DNA from: Ilumatobacter fluminis
GTDB taxonomy: Bacteria; Actinomycetota; Acidimicrobiia; Acidimicrobiales; Ilumatobacteraceae
Assembly (NCBI RefSeq): GCF_004364865.1
Contig: NZ_SOAU01000001.1
Location: 310,001-374,000, forward strand
DNA length: 64,000 nt
Direction: 5' to 3'
Shown piece by piece: positions 1-9,282 of the stretch. Both the position numbers and the translations under genes were made by a program. How positions within the stretch are numbered: position 1 is the stretch's first letter; every line of letters starts with the position of its first letter. A model generated the notes under the pieces. It did no database searches. It was not told the origin of the DNA and worked only from the letters and a program-made list of their open reading frames with translations.

Positions 1-2
1 AG

Positions 3-2474
3 GTGTCGGTGACGAAGACGGTCGACGGTGGCCTCGACGACGCCCAGGCATGGGCGTTCGAGTTCACCCTGTCGCCCGACGCCACACCGGCCGGCTCGCA
101 GACGGCGAGCGGAACCGGCGACGGCAATGACACCGTCACCTGGACCGGTCTGGTCCCCGGTGAGACGTACACCGTCGCCGAGGTCCTGCCCGGCGACAAC
201 AGCACCACGTACGACAACGGCGTCCTCACCTGCTCGATCGGCGACAGCGTCGACGACCAGACCGTGAGCTTCGTCGCCCCGCTCGGCAACGACGGCGTCG
301 AGGTGGCCTGCACGGTCACCAACACGGCGCAGTCCGACGTCTCGTACGACAAGGTCCTCACCGGTGATCCGGTGCGCAACGACGACGGCACCTGGTCGAT
401 CGGCTACACGCTGACCGTCGAGAACGCCGCCGACGCAGGCGCCGGCACCTACGACCTGTCTGACACCTTCCTGTTCGGTGAAGGCGTCTCGATCGTCGCC
501 GACTCGGCGGCCGTCGCCAACACGACGCCGGGCACCATCACCACCAACGCCGCCTTCGACGGCGACACCGATCCGGTCATCGTGACCGGTGAGGCGATCG
601 CTGCCGGGGCAACCCACACCTACGTCGTCACGGTCGACGTGACCATCGAGGTGGGTCCCGACACGGACGGCGACTGTGTGCGTGAGGACGACGGCGGCAC
701 CGGCTTCCTGAACGAGATGAGCATCGCCATCGACGGTGGAGAACCCCAGACGACCGACGCATGCGCCGGCTTCGCCACGCTCACCCTCGTCAAGGTGGTC
801 GTGAACGACGACGGTGGCAACGCCACGGTCGCCGACTTCCCGCTCACCGCCGACGGTCCGGTCACCCTGACCGGCATCTCGGGCACCGACGCCGTCTCCT
901 CGGCGGTTCCGGCCGGCAGCTACACCCTCTCCGAAGACCAGCTGGTCGAGGGCTATCTGCCGAGCCTGTTCCTCTGCGACGCCGGCACCGGCACCGGCAC
1001 CGTGACACTCGCCGACGGTGACAACGCAACCTGCACGATCACCAACGACGACGAGCCGGTCGACCTGGAGATCACCAAGAACGACGACGGCGTGACCGTC
1101 ATCGCCGGAGGTGCTCCGTTCGACTACACCATCACCGTCCAGAACGTCGGTACCCGCGACGCAGACCTCGGTGAGCCCGTCACCGTCGTCGACGAACTGC
1201 CGCTCCCGCTGCAGTGGGTCTCGTTCCCCGACGACTGCGTGCAGGCGGGTCAGACGCTGACCTGCGACATCGACCCGGCCCTCATGACCGTCGGTGCCGA
1301 CCCCGTCGTCATCACCGCCACCGTGAGCGCCCCGGCCGACGCCGCATCGGGCACCTACGTCAACGAGGCGACGGTCACCACCGAGGACGACCCGGTCTGT
1401 GAGCCGATCGGCGACTGCGAGCCGCCGCCGTGCGAAGAGGCCGCCTCGAACAACAACATCGACTGCGAACCCACCCCGGTCGATCGCGAAGGTGCGATCC
1501 AGATCGTGAAGACCGACGATGTCGCCGCCGGCGACTCGGTCCTGCCCGGTGAGTCGTTCGAGTACACCCTCGAGGTGACCAACATCGGCACGTCGTCGAT
1601 CCTGCCCGGCCTGGTCGTCACCGACGATCTGCCCGCCCAGCTCTCGCTGGTGTCGGTCAGCGGCGGTGCCGGCTGGACCTGCAACAACGCCGACCCGATC
1701 GAGTGCACCTACGCACCGTCGCTGGCCCCAGGTGCGTCGACGCCCGACATCACCGTCGTGGTGTCGGTCAACGCCGACGCCACGGGCACCGAGATCGACA
1801 ACACTGCCGTCGTGCAGGGTGCCGTCGATCGCGAGTGCCCCGAGCCCACCAGCGGCGCCGACCTCTCCGAGGCGTTCGTCCCGGCCTGTAACCAGGTCAC
1901 CGACGACGACGACGAGACGACGCCGATGACGGCACAGGCCGACCTGGCGATCGTGAAGACCGCCTCCGTCGCCACCGTCGGTGCCGGCGGCGAGTTCAAC
2001 TGGGTCCTCGACGTCGAGAACCTCGGCCCGGCACCCGCCATCGACGTGGTCGTCGGCGACCTCGTCCCGACCGACGTCACGGTCACGGCCGTGAGCTCGT
2101 CGTTCTTCGACTGCAGCCGCAGCGGGAACGACGTCACCTGCACCCGGCCTCAGATGGCCGTCGGCGCCAGTGGCACGATCACCATCACGGTGTCCGTGCC
2201 GGCGAACGACGAGGGTGGCATCGTCGAGAACGTGGGCACGGTCGAGGCGTCGACGCCCGACCCGAACCTCGACAACAACAGCGACGATGCGTCCGTCGTG
2301 ATCGTGGCGCAGATCCCGCCGACGAGCGTCGTCCCGACGCCGACCATCCCCGCAACGGGTAGCAACTCCACCGAGCCGGTCGTCAAGACTGCCATGGTGC
2401 TCCTGCTGCTCGGTGCGCTGGGCCTGGCGGCCGCCCGCCGTCGTCGCCCCGATGGGGTGACGACGACGATCTGA
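3..2474 (+). CDS. Partial cell-surface protein with DUF11-type repeats and LPXTG-like sorting signal
   Basis: The reading frame is open from the window edge, so the true start and any signal peptide probably lie upstream. The visible 823 residues are a chain of Ig-like and SpaA/DUF5979-like modules rich in Asp, Thr and Val. They include at least three DUF11 (TIGR01451-type) repeats with phrases such as DLEITKNDDG, IQIVKTDD and DLAIVKTAS, each opening a module with conserved Cys pairs. The C terminus is a sorting signal: IPATG (an LPXTG variant), a hydrophobic segment MVLLLLGALGLAA, then an RRRR tail. This indicates sortase attachment to the cell wall. The role is probably structural or adhesive; no catalytic motif is seen. 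A GC-rich hairpin follows the stop. Confidence 0.85.
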   Translation: MSVTKTVDGGLDDAQAWAFEFTLSPDATPAGSQTASGTGDGNDTVTWTGLVPGETYTVAEVLPGDNSTTYDNGVLTCSIGDSVDDQTVSFVAPLGNDGVEVACTVTNTAQSDVSYDKVLTGDPVRNDDGTWSIGYTLTVENAADAGAGTYDLSDTFLFGEGVSIVADSAAVANTTPGTITTNAAFDGDTDPVIVTGEAIAAGATHTYVVTVDVTIEVGPDTDGDCVREDDGGTGFLNEMSIAIDGGEPQTTDACAGFATLTLVKVVVNDDGGNATVADFPLTADGPVTLTGISGTDAVSSAVPAGSYTLSEDQLVEGYLPSLFLCDAGTGTGTVTLADGDNATCTITNDDEPVDLEITKNDDGVTVIAGGAPFDYTITVQNVGTRDADLGEPVTVVDELPLPLQWVSFPDDCVQAGQTLTCDIDPALMTVGADPVVITATVSAPADAASGTYVNEATVTTEDDPVCEPIGDCEPPPCEEAASNNNIDCEPTPVDREGAIQIVKTDDVAAGDSVLPGESFEYTLEVTNIGTSSILPGLVVTDDLPAQLSLVSVSGGAGWTCNNADPIECTYAPSLAPGASTPDITVVVSVNADATGTEIDNTAVVQGAVDRECPEPTSGADLSEAFVPACNQVTDDDDETTPMTAQADLAIVKTASVATVGAGGEFNWVLDVENLGPAPAIDVVVGDLVPTDVTVTAVSSSFFDCSRSGNDVTCTRPQMAVGASGTITITVSVPANDEGGIVENVGTVEASTPDPNLDNNSDDASVVIVAQIPPTSVVPTPTIPATGSNSTEPVVKTAMVLLLLGALGLAAARRRRPDGVTTTI

Positions 2475-2494
2475 TCCACCTGATCAGTTGAGCC

Positions 2495-2531
2495 GGAACG
2501 GCCGGGGTGGGCATGTCGCCCGCTCCGGCCG
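2495..2531. terminator. GC-rich hairpin after surface protein gene
   Basis: AACGGCCGG (2495-2503) pairs with CCGGCCGTT (2523-2531), with GGGC/GCCC pairing inside. It lies just downstream of the surface protein stop and just before the convergent end of the kynureninase gene, so it could terminate both. No U-tract follows on either strand. Confidence 0.55.
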
Positions 2532-2562
2532 TTTCGCGTTCCGATCCGCTTCGCAGTGAGCG

Positions 2563-3714
2563 TCAGCGGCGGTTGGCGACGGCGATCGTCGCCCGTGCGA
2601 CGTCGGCGAACCGGGTCGTCAGCGGCGAGCAACCGAGTCGCACCACGTCGGGTTCGCGGAAGTCGGCCAGGACGCGGTCGTGCTCGGTCATCTCGGCGAC
2701 GATCCGTCGAGCGTCGGGTTCGTGCACGCACAGGTGGCCGCCGCGCCGATCGTCGTCCCGCGGGGTCGACGTCGAGAGCCCGAGGGCGTCGCAGCATCGG
2801 AGGCCGAACCGTCCGAGCTCGACCGATTTCGCTCGGATCGCCTCGATACCCGCCGCCGCGCTGACCTCGATACCCGCCTGCGCCGCCACGAGGCTCAGGA
2901 TCGACGGGGTGCCGATGCGGAACCGCCCGATGTCGGCACGCGGTGTGAAGGTGTCGCCCATGGCGAACTGGTCGGTCTGGGCGAACCAACCGTGGAACGG
3001 CTCGTCGAGCTGCTCGATCAGGTCGGCTCGCACGAAGGTGAACGCAGGAGCGCCCGGTCCGCCGTTCAGGAACTTGTAGGTGCAGCCGACGGCGAGATCG
3101 ATCCCCACCTCGTGCACCCGCACGGGCAGCAGGCCGGCAGCGTGCGACAGGTCCCACACGACCACGGCGCCCGCCTCGCGGGCACGGGCGGCTTCGGTGG
3201 CCACGTCGACGATCTCGGCGGAGCGGTAGTCGACCATCGACCGTACGGCCACGGCCACGTCGTCGAGCTGGTCGAATCCGGCGCGGACCTCCAGGTCGCG
3301 GGCGGCAGCGATCGACTCGACGATGTACCGATCGGTGGGGAAGTCGGCCGGGTCGACGGCGATCACCCGACGATCAGGACGCAGACCGACCGCCGCCGTG
3401 ATCAGCTGGAACAGGTTCACCGACGTCGAGTCGTGCACGACCACCTCGTGCGGTTCGGCACCGATCAGCGGTGCGAGTTCGGCCCCGACCGCCTGCGGCC
3501 AGTCGAGCCAGTGGTCCCAGCTCCGGATGAGCCCCGCCGCCCAGTCGTCGCGCATCACCTGTTCGACGCGTTCGAACGCCCGCTTCGTCGGCATGCCGAG
3601 CGAGTTGCCGTCGAGGTACGCCAACTCGGGGTCGGCGATCACGAACTCCTCGCGCCATCCCGCCAACGGGTCGCCCGCATCGAGCGTCACCGCCTCCTCC
3701 ACCAGCTCCTGCAT
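2563..3714 (-). CDS. kynU: Kynureninase
   Basis: PLP-dependent fold-type I hydrolase that cleaves kynurenine to anthranilate and alanine in tryptophan catabolism. The product is 383 residues. YLDGNSLGMP near residue 34, HDSTSVN near 94 and DLSHAAG at 188 are typical. The Schiff-base lysine is K214 in CTYKFLNGG, a signature of the family. The ATG at 3714 is chosen because the family's N terminus begins here; in-frame upstream sequence is the neighbouring palindrome and the antisense of the ligase gene. No tryptophan dioxygenase or kynurenine formamidase gene is visible nearby, so the rest of the pathway lies elsewhere or the enzyme is used for salvage. Confidence 0.93.
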   Translation of the reverse strand: MQELVEEAVTLDAGDPLAGWREEFVIADPELAYLDGNSLGMPTKRAFERVEQVMRDDWAAGLIRSWDHWLDWPQAVGAELAPLIGAEPHEVVVHDSTSVNLFQLITAAVGLRPDRRVIAVDPADFPTDRYIVESIAAARDLEVRAGFDQLDDVAVAVRSMVDYRSAEIVDVATEAARAREAGAVVVWDLSHAAGLLPVRVHEVGIDLAVGCTYKFLNGGPGAPAFTFVRADLIEQLDEPFHGWFAQTDQFAMGDTFTPRADIGRFRIGTPSILSLVAAQAGIEVSAAAGIEAIRAKSVELGRFGLRCCDALGLSTSTPRDDDRRGGHLCVHEPDARRIVAEMTEHDRVLADFREPDVVRLGCSPLTTRFADVARATIAVANRR

Positions 3715-3730
3715 CCCCCCACCCTGCCAC

Positions 3731-3790
3731 GACGAATGGGGTCGGATACGTTTCGTCGGGAGCGACGAAACGTATCCGACCCCATTCGTC
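3731..3790. repeat. REP-like palindrome, family A, copy 1
   Basis: Perfect 27-bp arms at 3731-3757 and 3764-3790 with a 6-nt loop. The core of the arm reads GGGGTCGGATACGTTTCGTC. It lies between the kynureninase start and the ligase 3' end, and the outer edge overlaps two bases of the ligase stop codon. A second copy with the same core is at 9283-9328. Confidence 0.9.
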
Positions 3791-4676
3791 AGGTGAGTTC
3801 GAGGAAGGTGGCGTGGCGGACGTGGCCGTCGTTCGTGAACTCGGTGATCTCGATCGTTGCGGTGAGTACTGGCTCGATCCAGTGAGCGCCGCGACGGTAC
3901 GACACCGGCGGCAACGGGTCGAACGGACAGGCCGTCTGCTCGAGGTCGCGCAGGCGCGGTGTCATCGCAGCCAGGGTCGTCTGATCGAAGCCGGTGCCGA
4001 CCCCGCCGGCGAACACCAACCGGTCGCCGTCCCAGCGGCCGACGAGCAGCGCACCGAACGTCGACGATCGGTTGCCGCCGCCCTCGGTGAACCCGCCGAT
4101 CACCACGTCGACCTTTCGGCGATGCTTGATCTTGCGCCAGTTCGGCGACCGCTTGCACGGCTGGTACGTGCTGCCGAGCCGCTTGGCCATGATGCCCTCG
4201 AGCCCTTGCGACTCGGTGGCGTCGAACAGTTCCTGGCCGCCACCGATGCGGTGCGCCGGAACCGTCCAGTTGGCGCCCGGCTCCACCGCCTGTTCGAGCA
4301 GCCGTCGCCGGTCTTCGTACGGGAGCTCGATGGTGTCGTGCCCGCCGAGGTGCAGTACGTCGAACGCCTGGAACACGACCTCACGCGCGTGGCGCTGCAT
4401 CAGCTCGAAGCGGGGCATCCCGTCGTCGTCGAGAACGACCAGCTCGCCGTCGAGCACCGCTCGGTCGGCGTGCACCGCGTCGGCCAGACCGGCGAGTTCG
4501 CCGTACTCGTCGGTGACGTCGCGGCCGCTCACCGACTGAACCCGCACCGTGCCGCCGTCGACGTGCACGATCGTGCGGTAGCCGTCCCACTTCACCTCGT
4601 ACGCCCACGCGTCGTCGTCCGCTGGTAGCCGACCGAGCGTCGCCTTCATCGGCCCCACCGGGAACTCGAGTCCCAT
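3789..4676 (-). CDS. ATP-dependent DNA ligase (LigC-like)
   Basis: Seals DNA nicks through a lysyl-AMP intermediate. The 295-residue product has adenylation motif I, EVKWDGYR, near residue 27 (Lys is the nucleophile). It also has DGELVVLD (motif III region), EGIMAKRLGS (motif IV) and WRKIKHR (motif V), followed by an OB-fold-like C-terminal half with VGTGF. The size fits the small LigC-type ligases of actinobacteria rather than the multidomain LigD. No Ku, primase or nuclease domain gene is adjacent, so a role in end joining cannot be inferred from context. The stop codon is touched by the family A palindrome. Confidence 0.88.
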   Translation of the reverse strand: MGLEFPVGPMKATLGRLPADDDAWAYEVKWDGYRTIVHVDGGTVRVQSVSGRDVTDEYGELAGLADAVHADRAVLDGELVVLDDDGMPRFELMQRHAREVVFQAFDVLHLGGHDTIELPYEDRRRLLEQAVEPGANWTVPAHRIGGGQELFDATESQGLEGIMAKRLGSTYQPCKRSPNWRKIKHRRKVDVVIGGFTEGGGNRSSTFGALLVGRWDGDRLVFAGGVGTGFDQTTLAAMTPRLRDLEQTACPFDPLPPVSYRRGAHWIEPVLTATIEITEFTNDGHVRHATFLELT

Positions 4677-4717
4677 GCGTCTCAGTGTGTCGGATCGCTC
4701 GGTGGTCCGCCAGTGGC

Positions 4718-5944
4718 TCAGTGCCGTCGGCGTGGAAGGTGCTGCGACAAGACCTCGGTGTCGACCAGCGTCGCGATCTCGTCGTCGCTCATCCCGAGCA
4801 CGTCGCGCAGCACCTCGGCGTTGTCCTCACCGCGGTAGCGCGGCGACCCACTCACCCCGACATCGGGCGCGTCGGAGAACTTCCAGGGCGCGTTCGGGAC
4901 CCGGTACGTGCCGCCGCCTCGGTCGTCGATCTCCGCCACGGCGTTGCGCTCCCGGGCCCACTCGGAGTCGCAGACCTCGCGCACCGAACGGATCGTTCCG
5001 CTCGCCAACCGGTGCTCGGCCAGGATCCGTTCGAGTTCGGCCGTGTTCGGCACCGTCGCCGCGAACTCGGCGATCGCGCCGAGCACGACGTCGAGGTGCT
5101 CGAGCCGTCCGGCCACGGTGGCGAAGCGTGGGTCGTCGATGAGATCGGTGCGTTCGATCGCCCGCATGTACATCTCGAACGTGCCCTTCGACGCCGGGTT
5201 GCCGGCGATCGCCATCCCGGTGCCGTCGGCGAGGGTGACGACGGGTTGCGACTCGTTGCCGAAGCTACGCACCCAGTCGGGGTCGACATCGCCGTCGTAC
5301 AACTCGTCGTGCACGTGCTCGTTCACGTACAGCATGACCTGGGCCATCGCGATGTCGATCCACTGTCCGCGGCCGGTGCGCTCACGCTGGTACAGCGCGG
5401 CGAGCACGCCGGCCGCGGCGTCGAGCGAGGTGTACACGTCGGCATGGCTGTGGCGGTCGGTGCGGTACACGCCGTCGCGACCGTGGTCGCCCTGCGACTT
5501 CGTCAGCCCGGTCTCGGCCTGCACGACCGGCGCATAGGCACGTCGGTTCTTCCACGGCCCGGTCGCCCCGTAGCCGGTGATCGAGGCGTAGACGATCCGC
5601 GGGTTGGCGGCCGAGACCGCCTCGTACGACAGCCCGAACTTCTCCATCACTCCCGGCCGGAAGTTCTCGACGATCACGTCGGCCTGCTCGGCGAGACGCA
5701 ACGCGATCGCCGACCCCTCGTCGCTCGCCAGGTTGAGGCTGATCGACCGCTTTCCGGCGTTCTGCTGCGCGTAGTAGCTCGGCATCGAGTTGCGCCGCGG
5801 CGAGGTGAACCGGGTGATGTCGCCGTCGGGCGGCTCGACCTTGATCACCTCGGCACCGAGGTCGGACAGCATCCGGGTGCAGTGCGGGCCGGACAAGACC
5901 CTGGTGAAGTCGAGGACGCGGATCCCGTCGAGAGGTGCGGTCAT
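4718..5944 (-). CDS. Class III CoA-transferase (CaiB/BaiF family)
   Basis: Transfers CoA between carboxylic acids, usually in fatty-acid, bile-acid or aromatic-acid degradation. The 408-residue length is normal for the family. The N terminus LDGIRVLDFTRVLSGP is the standard nucleotide-fold opening, followed by DLGAEVIKVEPPDGD and ENFRPGVMEKFGL. The catalytic aspartate is probably that in the HADVYTSLDAAAG region, which matches the family's conserved Asp before the AAxG turn. The substrate cannot be told from sequence. It is transcribed apart from the ligase gene and has no acyl-CoA dehydrogenase beside it. Confidence 0.9.
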   Translation of the reverse strand: MTAPLDGIRVLDFTRVLSGPHCTRMLSDLGAEVIKVEPPDGDITRFTSPRRNSMPSYYAQQNAGKRSISLNLASDEGSAIALRLAEQADVIVENFRPGVMEKFGLSYEAVSAANPRIVYASITGYGATGPWKNRRAYAPVVQAETGLTKSQGDHGRDGVYRTDRHSHADVYTSLDAAAGVLAALYQRERTGRGQWIDIAMAQVMLYVNEHVHDELYDGDVDPDWVRSFGNESQPVVTLADGTGMAIAGNPASKGTFEMYMRAIERTDLIDDPRFATVAGRLEHLDVVLGAIAEFAATVPNTAELERILAEHRLASGTIRSVREVCDSEWARERNAVAEIDDRGGGTYRVPNAPWKFSDAPDVGVSGSPRYRGEDNAEVLRDVLGMSDDEIATLVDTEVLSQHLPRRRH

Positions 5945-6087
5945 CGTCCCATCGTGCCCGACGCGGCCGTCCGCCTACGAGTGCAACGGGACCAAAGACC
6001 CTGCCGTCGCGTCACGCGACCGACGAACCTGGAACGATCCGGCCGGTGGGGTTCCCGGCGGCAGGGCGACACCGTGAGGAGGGTCAC

Positions 6088-6687
6088 ATGAAGGTGCTGC
6101 TGGTCGAAGGACAGACCCAGGCCGCCGCGGCGGCCGGACGGGAGCTGCGCGAACACGGACACACGATCGAGGGCTGCACGCCCGTCGATCCGTCCGCCCC
6201 CTGCAAGGGCCTCGAACCGTCGGGCGTGTGCCCGCTCGACGGGGGCGACATCGACGTGGCCGTGGTCGGTCGACAGGGCGGACCGCTCGCCGCCGACGAG
6301 CGCGGTGCACTGTGCGCTGCCCGCTACCGGGTGCCGGTCGTCGTGGCCGGCGACCCACGTGACGCCGTGTCGTTCGGACCCGGTACCCACCTCGCCCCGA
6401 GCGACCTCATCGGCACGTGCGAGCGAGCAGCTCGGTCGGGCGACGCCCACGTGGCGGCGATTCGTCGCGAGCTGCTGATGTCGGCCGTCGTCATCCCCGA
6501 CGACGTCGACGTCGACGATCCACCGATCAGCTTCGCCGTCCGTCGCGAACCCCACCGTCTCCGCCTCGAGGTCCGCGCGCCGGCCGACGAGCCGCGACTC
6601 CCGTCGATCGTCAAGGCGGCCGGAGAAGCCCTCCGTCGGTTCGACCCCCACACCCCGGTGATCGACGTCATCACCATCACGACGTAG
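6088..6687 (+). CDS. Hypothetical protein, Rossmann-like N terminus
   Basis: The 199-residue product is not recognised. The start is the ATG at 6088 with a strong GAGGAGGG site 5-12 bases upstream; longer in-frame extensions are antisense to the CoA-transferase. The N terminus MKVLLVEGQ and the alternating strand-helix pattern resemble a receiver or nucleotide-binding fold. Three cysteines fall in a short stretch (GC-x8-PC-x7-GVC, residues about 30-50), which could bind metal. The C-terminal third has a basic, mixed alpha/beta character (KAAGEALRRFD). No signal peptide or membrane segment. It converges on the molybdopterin hydroxylase gene, separated by family B palindromes. Confidence 0.7.
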   Translation: MKVLLVEGQTQAAAAAGRELREHGHTIEGCTPVDPSAPCKGLEPSGVCPLDGGDIDVAVVGRQGGPLAADERGALCAARYRVPVVVAGDPRDAVSFGPGTHLAPSDLIGTCERAARSGDAHVAAIRRELLMSAVVIPDDVDVDDPPISFAVRREPHRLRLEVRAPADEPRLPSIVKAAGEALRRFDPHTPVIDVITITT

Positions 6688-6688
6688 C

Positions 6689-6819
6689 GACCAGAAGGGG
6701 TCAGGCACCTTCCGTTCGGGCGCGTGTCATCTCCAGACCAGAAGGGGTCAGGCACCTTCCGTTCGGGCGCGTGTCATCTCCATGATCCTTTTCGGACCGG
6801 AAGGTGCCTGACCCCTTCT
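6689..6819. repeat. REP-like palindrome, family B, with perfect 47-bp tandem duplication
   Basis: Two identical 47-bp units lie back to back at 6689-6735 and 6736-6782. Each contains the arm AGAAGGGGTCAGGCACCTTC. A single inverted arm follows at 6798-6819 and is the exact 22-bp complement of 6693-6714 and of 6740-6761. The element fills the gap between two converging genes and may also act as a terminator. It is related to the element at 14438-14517. Confidence 0.92.
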
Positions 6820-6821
6820 CG

Positions 6822-9242
6822 TCAGATGCCGTCGGCGGCTTCGGCGGCGGCATCGTCGACCTTGCGGCCCTTCGGCAGGGTCGCGAAGACGGCCGGCGGC
6901 TCGCGCCACGGGTCGCCGCCACCCGACTGTGCGTCGGCGATCGCCTTCCACACGCGCTCGGCGGTGCACGGAAGATCGATGTGGCGCACGCCGAGGTGTG
7001 ACACGGCATCGATGATCGCGTTCTGGATCGCCGGCGTGGAGCCGATGGTCGACGCCTCGCCGATGCCCTTGGCGCCGAGCACGTTGCGGTCGGACGGCGT
7101 CTCGGTCGAGTACACGTCGAAGTTCGGCATCTCGGCCGCCGACGGCAGGCCGTAATCGGCGAAGTTCGACGTGATCGGATTGCCGAGGTCGTCGTAGCGG
7201 ACCTCTTCGTACAGCACCTGTGACAGGCCGGACGCAATGCCACCGTGCTGCTGCCCCTCGAGCAACAGCTTGTTGATGACCGTGCCGGCGTCGTCGACCG
7301 CGACGTGCCGACGCACGCGGGCGCGCCCCGTCTCGGTGTCGACCTCGACGGCGCTGATGTGGGCGCCGAACGGGAACGACGCGCCGTCCGGGGCGTAGAT
7401 GGTGTCGGCCGCGAGCGGAGCGTCGACGAGCTCCTCCGACTTGGTGGCCAGGTCGGCCCACGACAGTGCGGCGGCGGGCACGCCGGCCACGCCGATGGTG
7501 CCGGCGTCGGCGTCGACCACGATGTCTGCCTCGTCGGCTTCGAGCACGCGGGCGGCGAGCTGCTTCGCTCGTTCGACCACGAGCTTGGTCGCCTCGTTGA
7601 CCGCCGAGCCGCCGTACTGCACCGAGCGGGATCCGCCGGTGCCGCCACCCTTGGGCACGAGGTCGGTGTCACCATCGACGAGCCGGATGCGGTCGACCGG
7701 GATACCCGTCTGTGCGCTCACGATCATGGCGAAGGTGGTCTGATGACCCTGCCCGTGCGACAGGGTGCCGCACGACACCGTTGCGGTGCCGTCGGGGTGC
7801 ACCTCGAGCTTGCCGAACTCGTCGCCGCCACCGCCGCCGGTGATCTCGACATAGGTCGCGACGCCGATCCCGAGCTGCACCGTGTCGCCGGCCTCGCGTC
7901 GTCGCTGCTGCTCGGCGCGGAGCCGGTCGTAGCCGATGAGGCGAGCGGCCTCACGCAGTGGCATCCGGTACGAACCCGTGTCGTATTCGGGCCCGGTGAG
8001 GGTCTGGAACGGGAAGACGTCGTCGGTCAGCAGGTTCTTCTCGCGCAGTTCGATCGGGTCGATGCCGAGCTGGTGGGCCGCCTGGTCGACGAGCCGCTCG
8101 AGCAGTGCCGTCGCCTCGGGTCGGCCGGCACCGCGGTAGGCGCCGGTCGGCGGTGTGTTGGTGGTGGCGACCGCGACGTCGAAGTCGATCTGGGGGAAGG
8201 CGTACGTGCCGTGGCTCATCCGGCGCGTGCCGCCGGGCAAGGCGGCGCCGATGCCGGGGTAGGCGCCCGCGTCGCCGACGAGCCGGACGCGCAGCCCGGT
8301 GAACGCGCCGTCGGTGGTGCAGCCCAGCTCGGCGTACTGGACCTGCGAGCGGCTGTGGTCTTTCGCCTGCATGTCCTCGGTTCGGGTCGGGATCCAGCGG
8401 ACGGGTCGGCCCAGCCGCTGGGCGGCCACGACGACCACGGTGTACTCGTGCTGCATGCCGGCCTTGCCGCCGAAGCCGCCGCCGACCCGCGGCGTGACGA
8501 TGTGGAGCTGCGAGCGGTCGATGCCGGTGGCGGAGGCCATCGCAGCGTGGACGTAGTGCGGGAACTGGTTCGCGGTCCAGACCGTGATGCGATCGTCGTC
8601 GGCCGGGGCGGCTGCGACGCCGTGGGGTTCCATCGGGGCGACGGCGACCCGCTGGTTCACGAAGCGCCCGCGGACCACGACGTCGGAGATCGCGTCGAGG
8701 TCGACCGGTGAGTCGGGCGCGTCGGCGACCGCGATGTTGTCGCCCCGCTCAGGGCGGAGCAGCGGTGCGTCCGGAGCGAGCGCCGCTTCGGCATCGGTGA
8801 CGGCGTCGATCGGCTCGATGTCGGCCCACACCGCATCGGCGGCGTCGGCGCCCTGCGCAGCAGTTTCGGCGAAGACCACGGCGACGGCCTCGCCGACGAA
8901 CCGGACCCGATCGGTGGCGAGCGGCGGACGGGCGAACGCCGGGTCGATCGGGGCGAAGCCGTGGTGCGGGGCGACGTCGAGTTCGTCGGCGGTCCAGACG
9001 GCGACGACGCCCGGCATCGAACGGGCCTCGTCGACGTCGATCGAGTTGATGATGCCGTGGGCGATGTCGGAACGGACGAACACGGCGTGCAACGCGCCCT
9101 CGCCGAGGTCGAGGTCGGCGATGTACTTGCCGGCGCCGGTGAGCAGCTCGGGGTCTTCGGTGCGTGACACCCGGTTCCCGAGGATCGAGCCGCGCAGCCC
9201 GTCGGGCCGCTGGATGGGGGAGGGTTCGAGTGTCGCACTCAT
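6822..9242 (-). CDS. Xanthine dehydrogenase-family molybdopterin-binding subunit (form II CoxL-like)
   Basis: Large catalytic subunit of a molybdenum hydroxylase, 806 residues from the ATG at 9242; a TTG ten codons upstream is less likely. It opens with GNRVSRTEDPELLTGAGKY, typical of the CoxL family. Moco-binding motifs VGGGFGGKAG and GGTGGSRSVQYGG are present, and the catalytic Glu lies in GAKGIGEAS. The active-site loop reads GAYRGAGRPEA, the form II type, not the AYxCSFR of true CO dehydrogenase, so the substrate is probably an aldehyde or heterocycle. No FAD (CoxM-like) or 2Fe-2S (CoxS-like) subunit gene is adjacent, which is unusual for this family. Confidence 0.92.
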   Translation of the reverse strand: MSATLEPSPIQRPDGLRGSILGNRVSRTEDPELLTGAGKYIADLDLGEGALHAVFVRSDIAHGIINSIDVDEARSMPGVVAVWTADELDVAPHHGFAPIDPAFARPPLATDRVRFVGEAVAVVFAETAAQGADAADAVWADIEPIDAVTDAEAALAPDAPLLRPERGDNIAVADAPDSPVDLDAISDVVVRGRFVNQRVAVAPMEPHGVAAAPADDDRITVWTANQFPHYVHAAMASATGIDRSQLHIVTPRVGGGFGGKAGMQHEYTVVVVAAQRLGRPVRWIPTRTEDMQAKDHSRSQVQYAELGCTTDGAFTGLRVRLVGDAGAYPGIGAALPGGTRRMSHGTYAFPQIDFDVAVATTNTPPTGAYRGAGRPEATALLERLVDQAAHQLGIDPIELREKNLLTDDVFPFQTLTGPEYDTGSYRMPLREAARLIGYDRLRAEQQRRREAGDTVQLGIGVATYVEITGGGGGDEFGKLEVHPDGTATVSCGTLSHGQGHQTTFAMIVSAQTGIPVDRIRLVDGDTDLVPKGGGTGGSRSVQYGGSAVNEATKLVVERAKQLAARVLEADEADIVVDADAGTIGVAGVPAAALSWADLATKSEELVDAPLAADTIYAPDGASFPFGAHISAVEVDTETGRARVRRHVAVDDAGTVINKLLLEGQQHGGIASGLSQVLYEEVRYDDLGNPITSNFADYGLPSAAEMPNFDVYSTETPSDRNVLGAKGIGEASTIGSTPAIQNAIIDAVSHLGVRHIDLPCTAERVWKAIADAQSGGGDPWREPPAVFATLPKGRKVDDAAAEAADGI

Positions 9243-9282
9243 CTCCCCCGACTCTACGGTCCCGTCGAACAAGCCGATGAAC

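Noticed and set aside
4685..6091. Long open frame on the plus strand across the CoA-transferase
   Set aside because: It is antisense to a well-supported CoA-transferase gene; its composition (Arg, Val, His, Gly) is typical of shadow frames in high-GC DNA and shows no recognisable motif.
7245..8711. Long open frame on the plus strand across the CoxL-like gene
   Set aside because: It is antisense to a conserved 806-residue hydroxylase gene and has shadow-like composition.
6822..9242. True CO dehydrogenase large subunit
   Set aside because: The active-site loop is GAYRGAGR rather than the AYxCSFR of aerobic CO dehydrogenase, so only form II or hydroxylase activity can be claimed.
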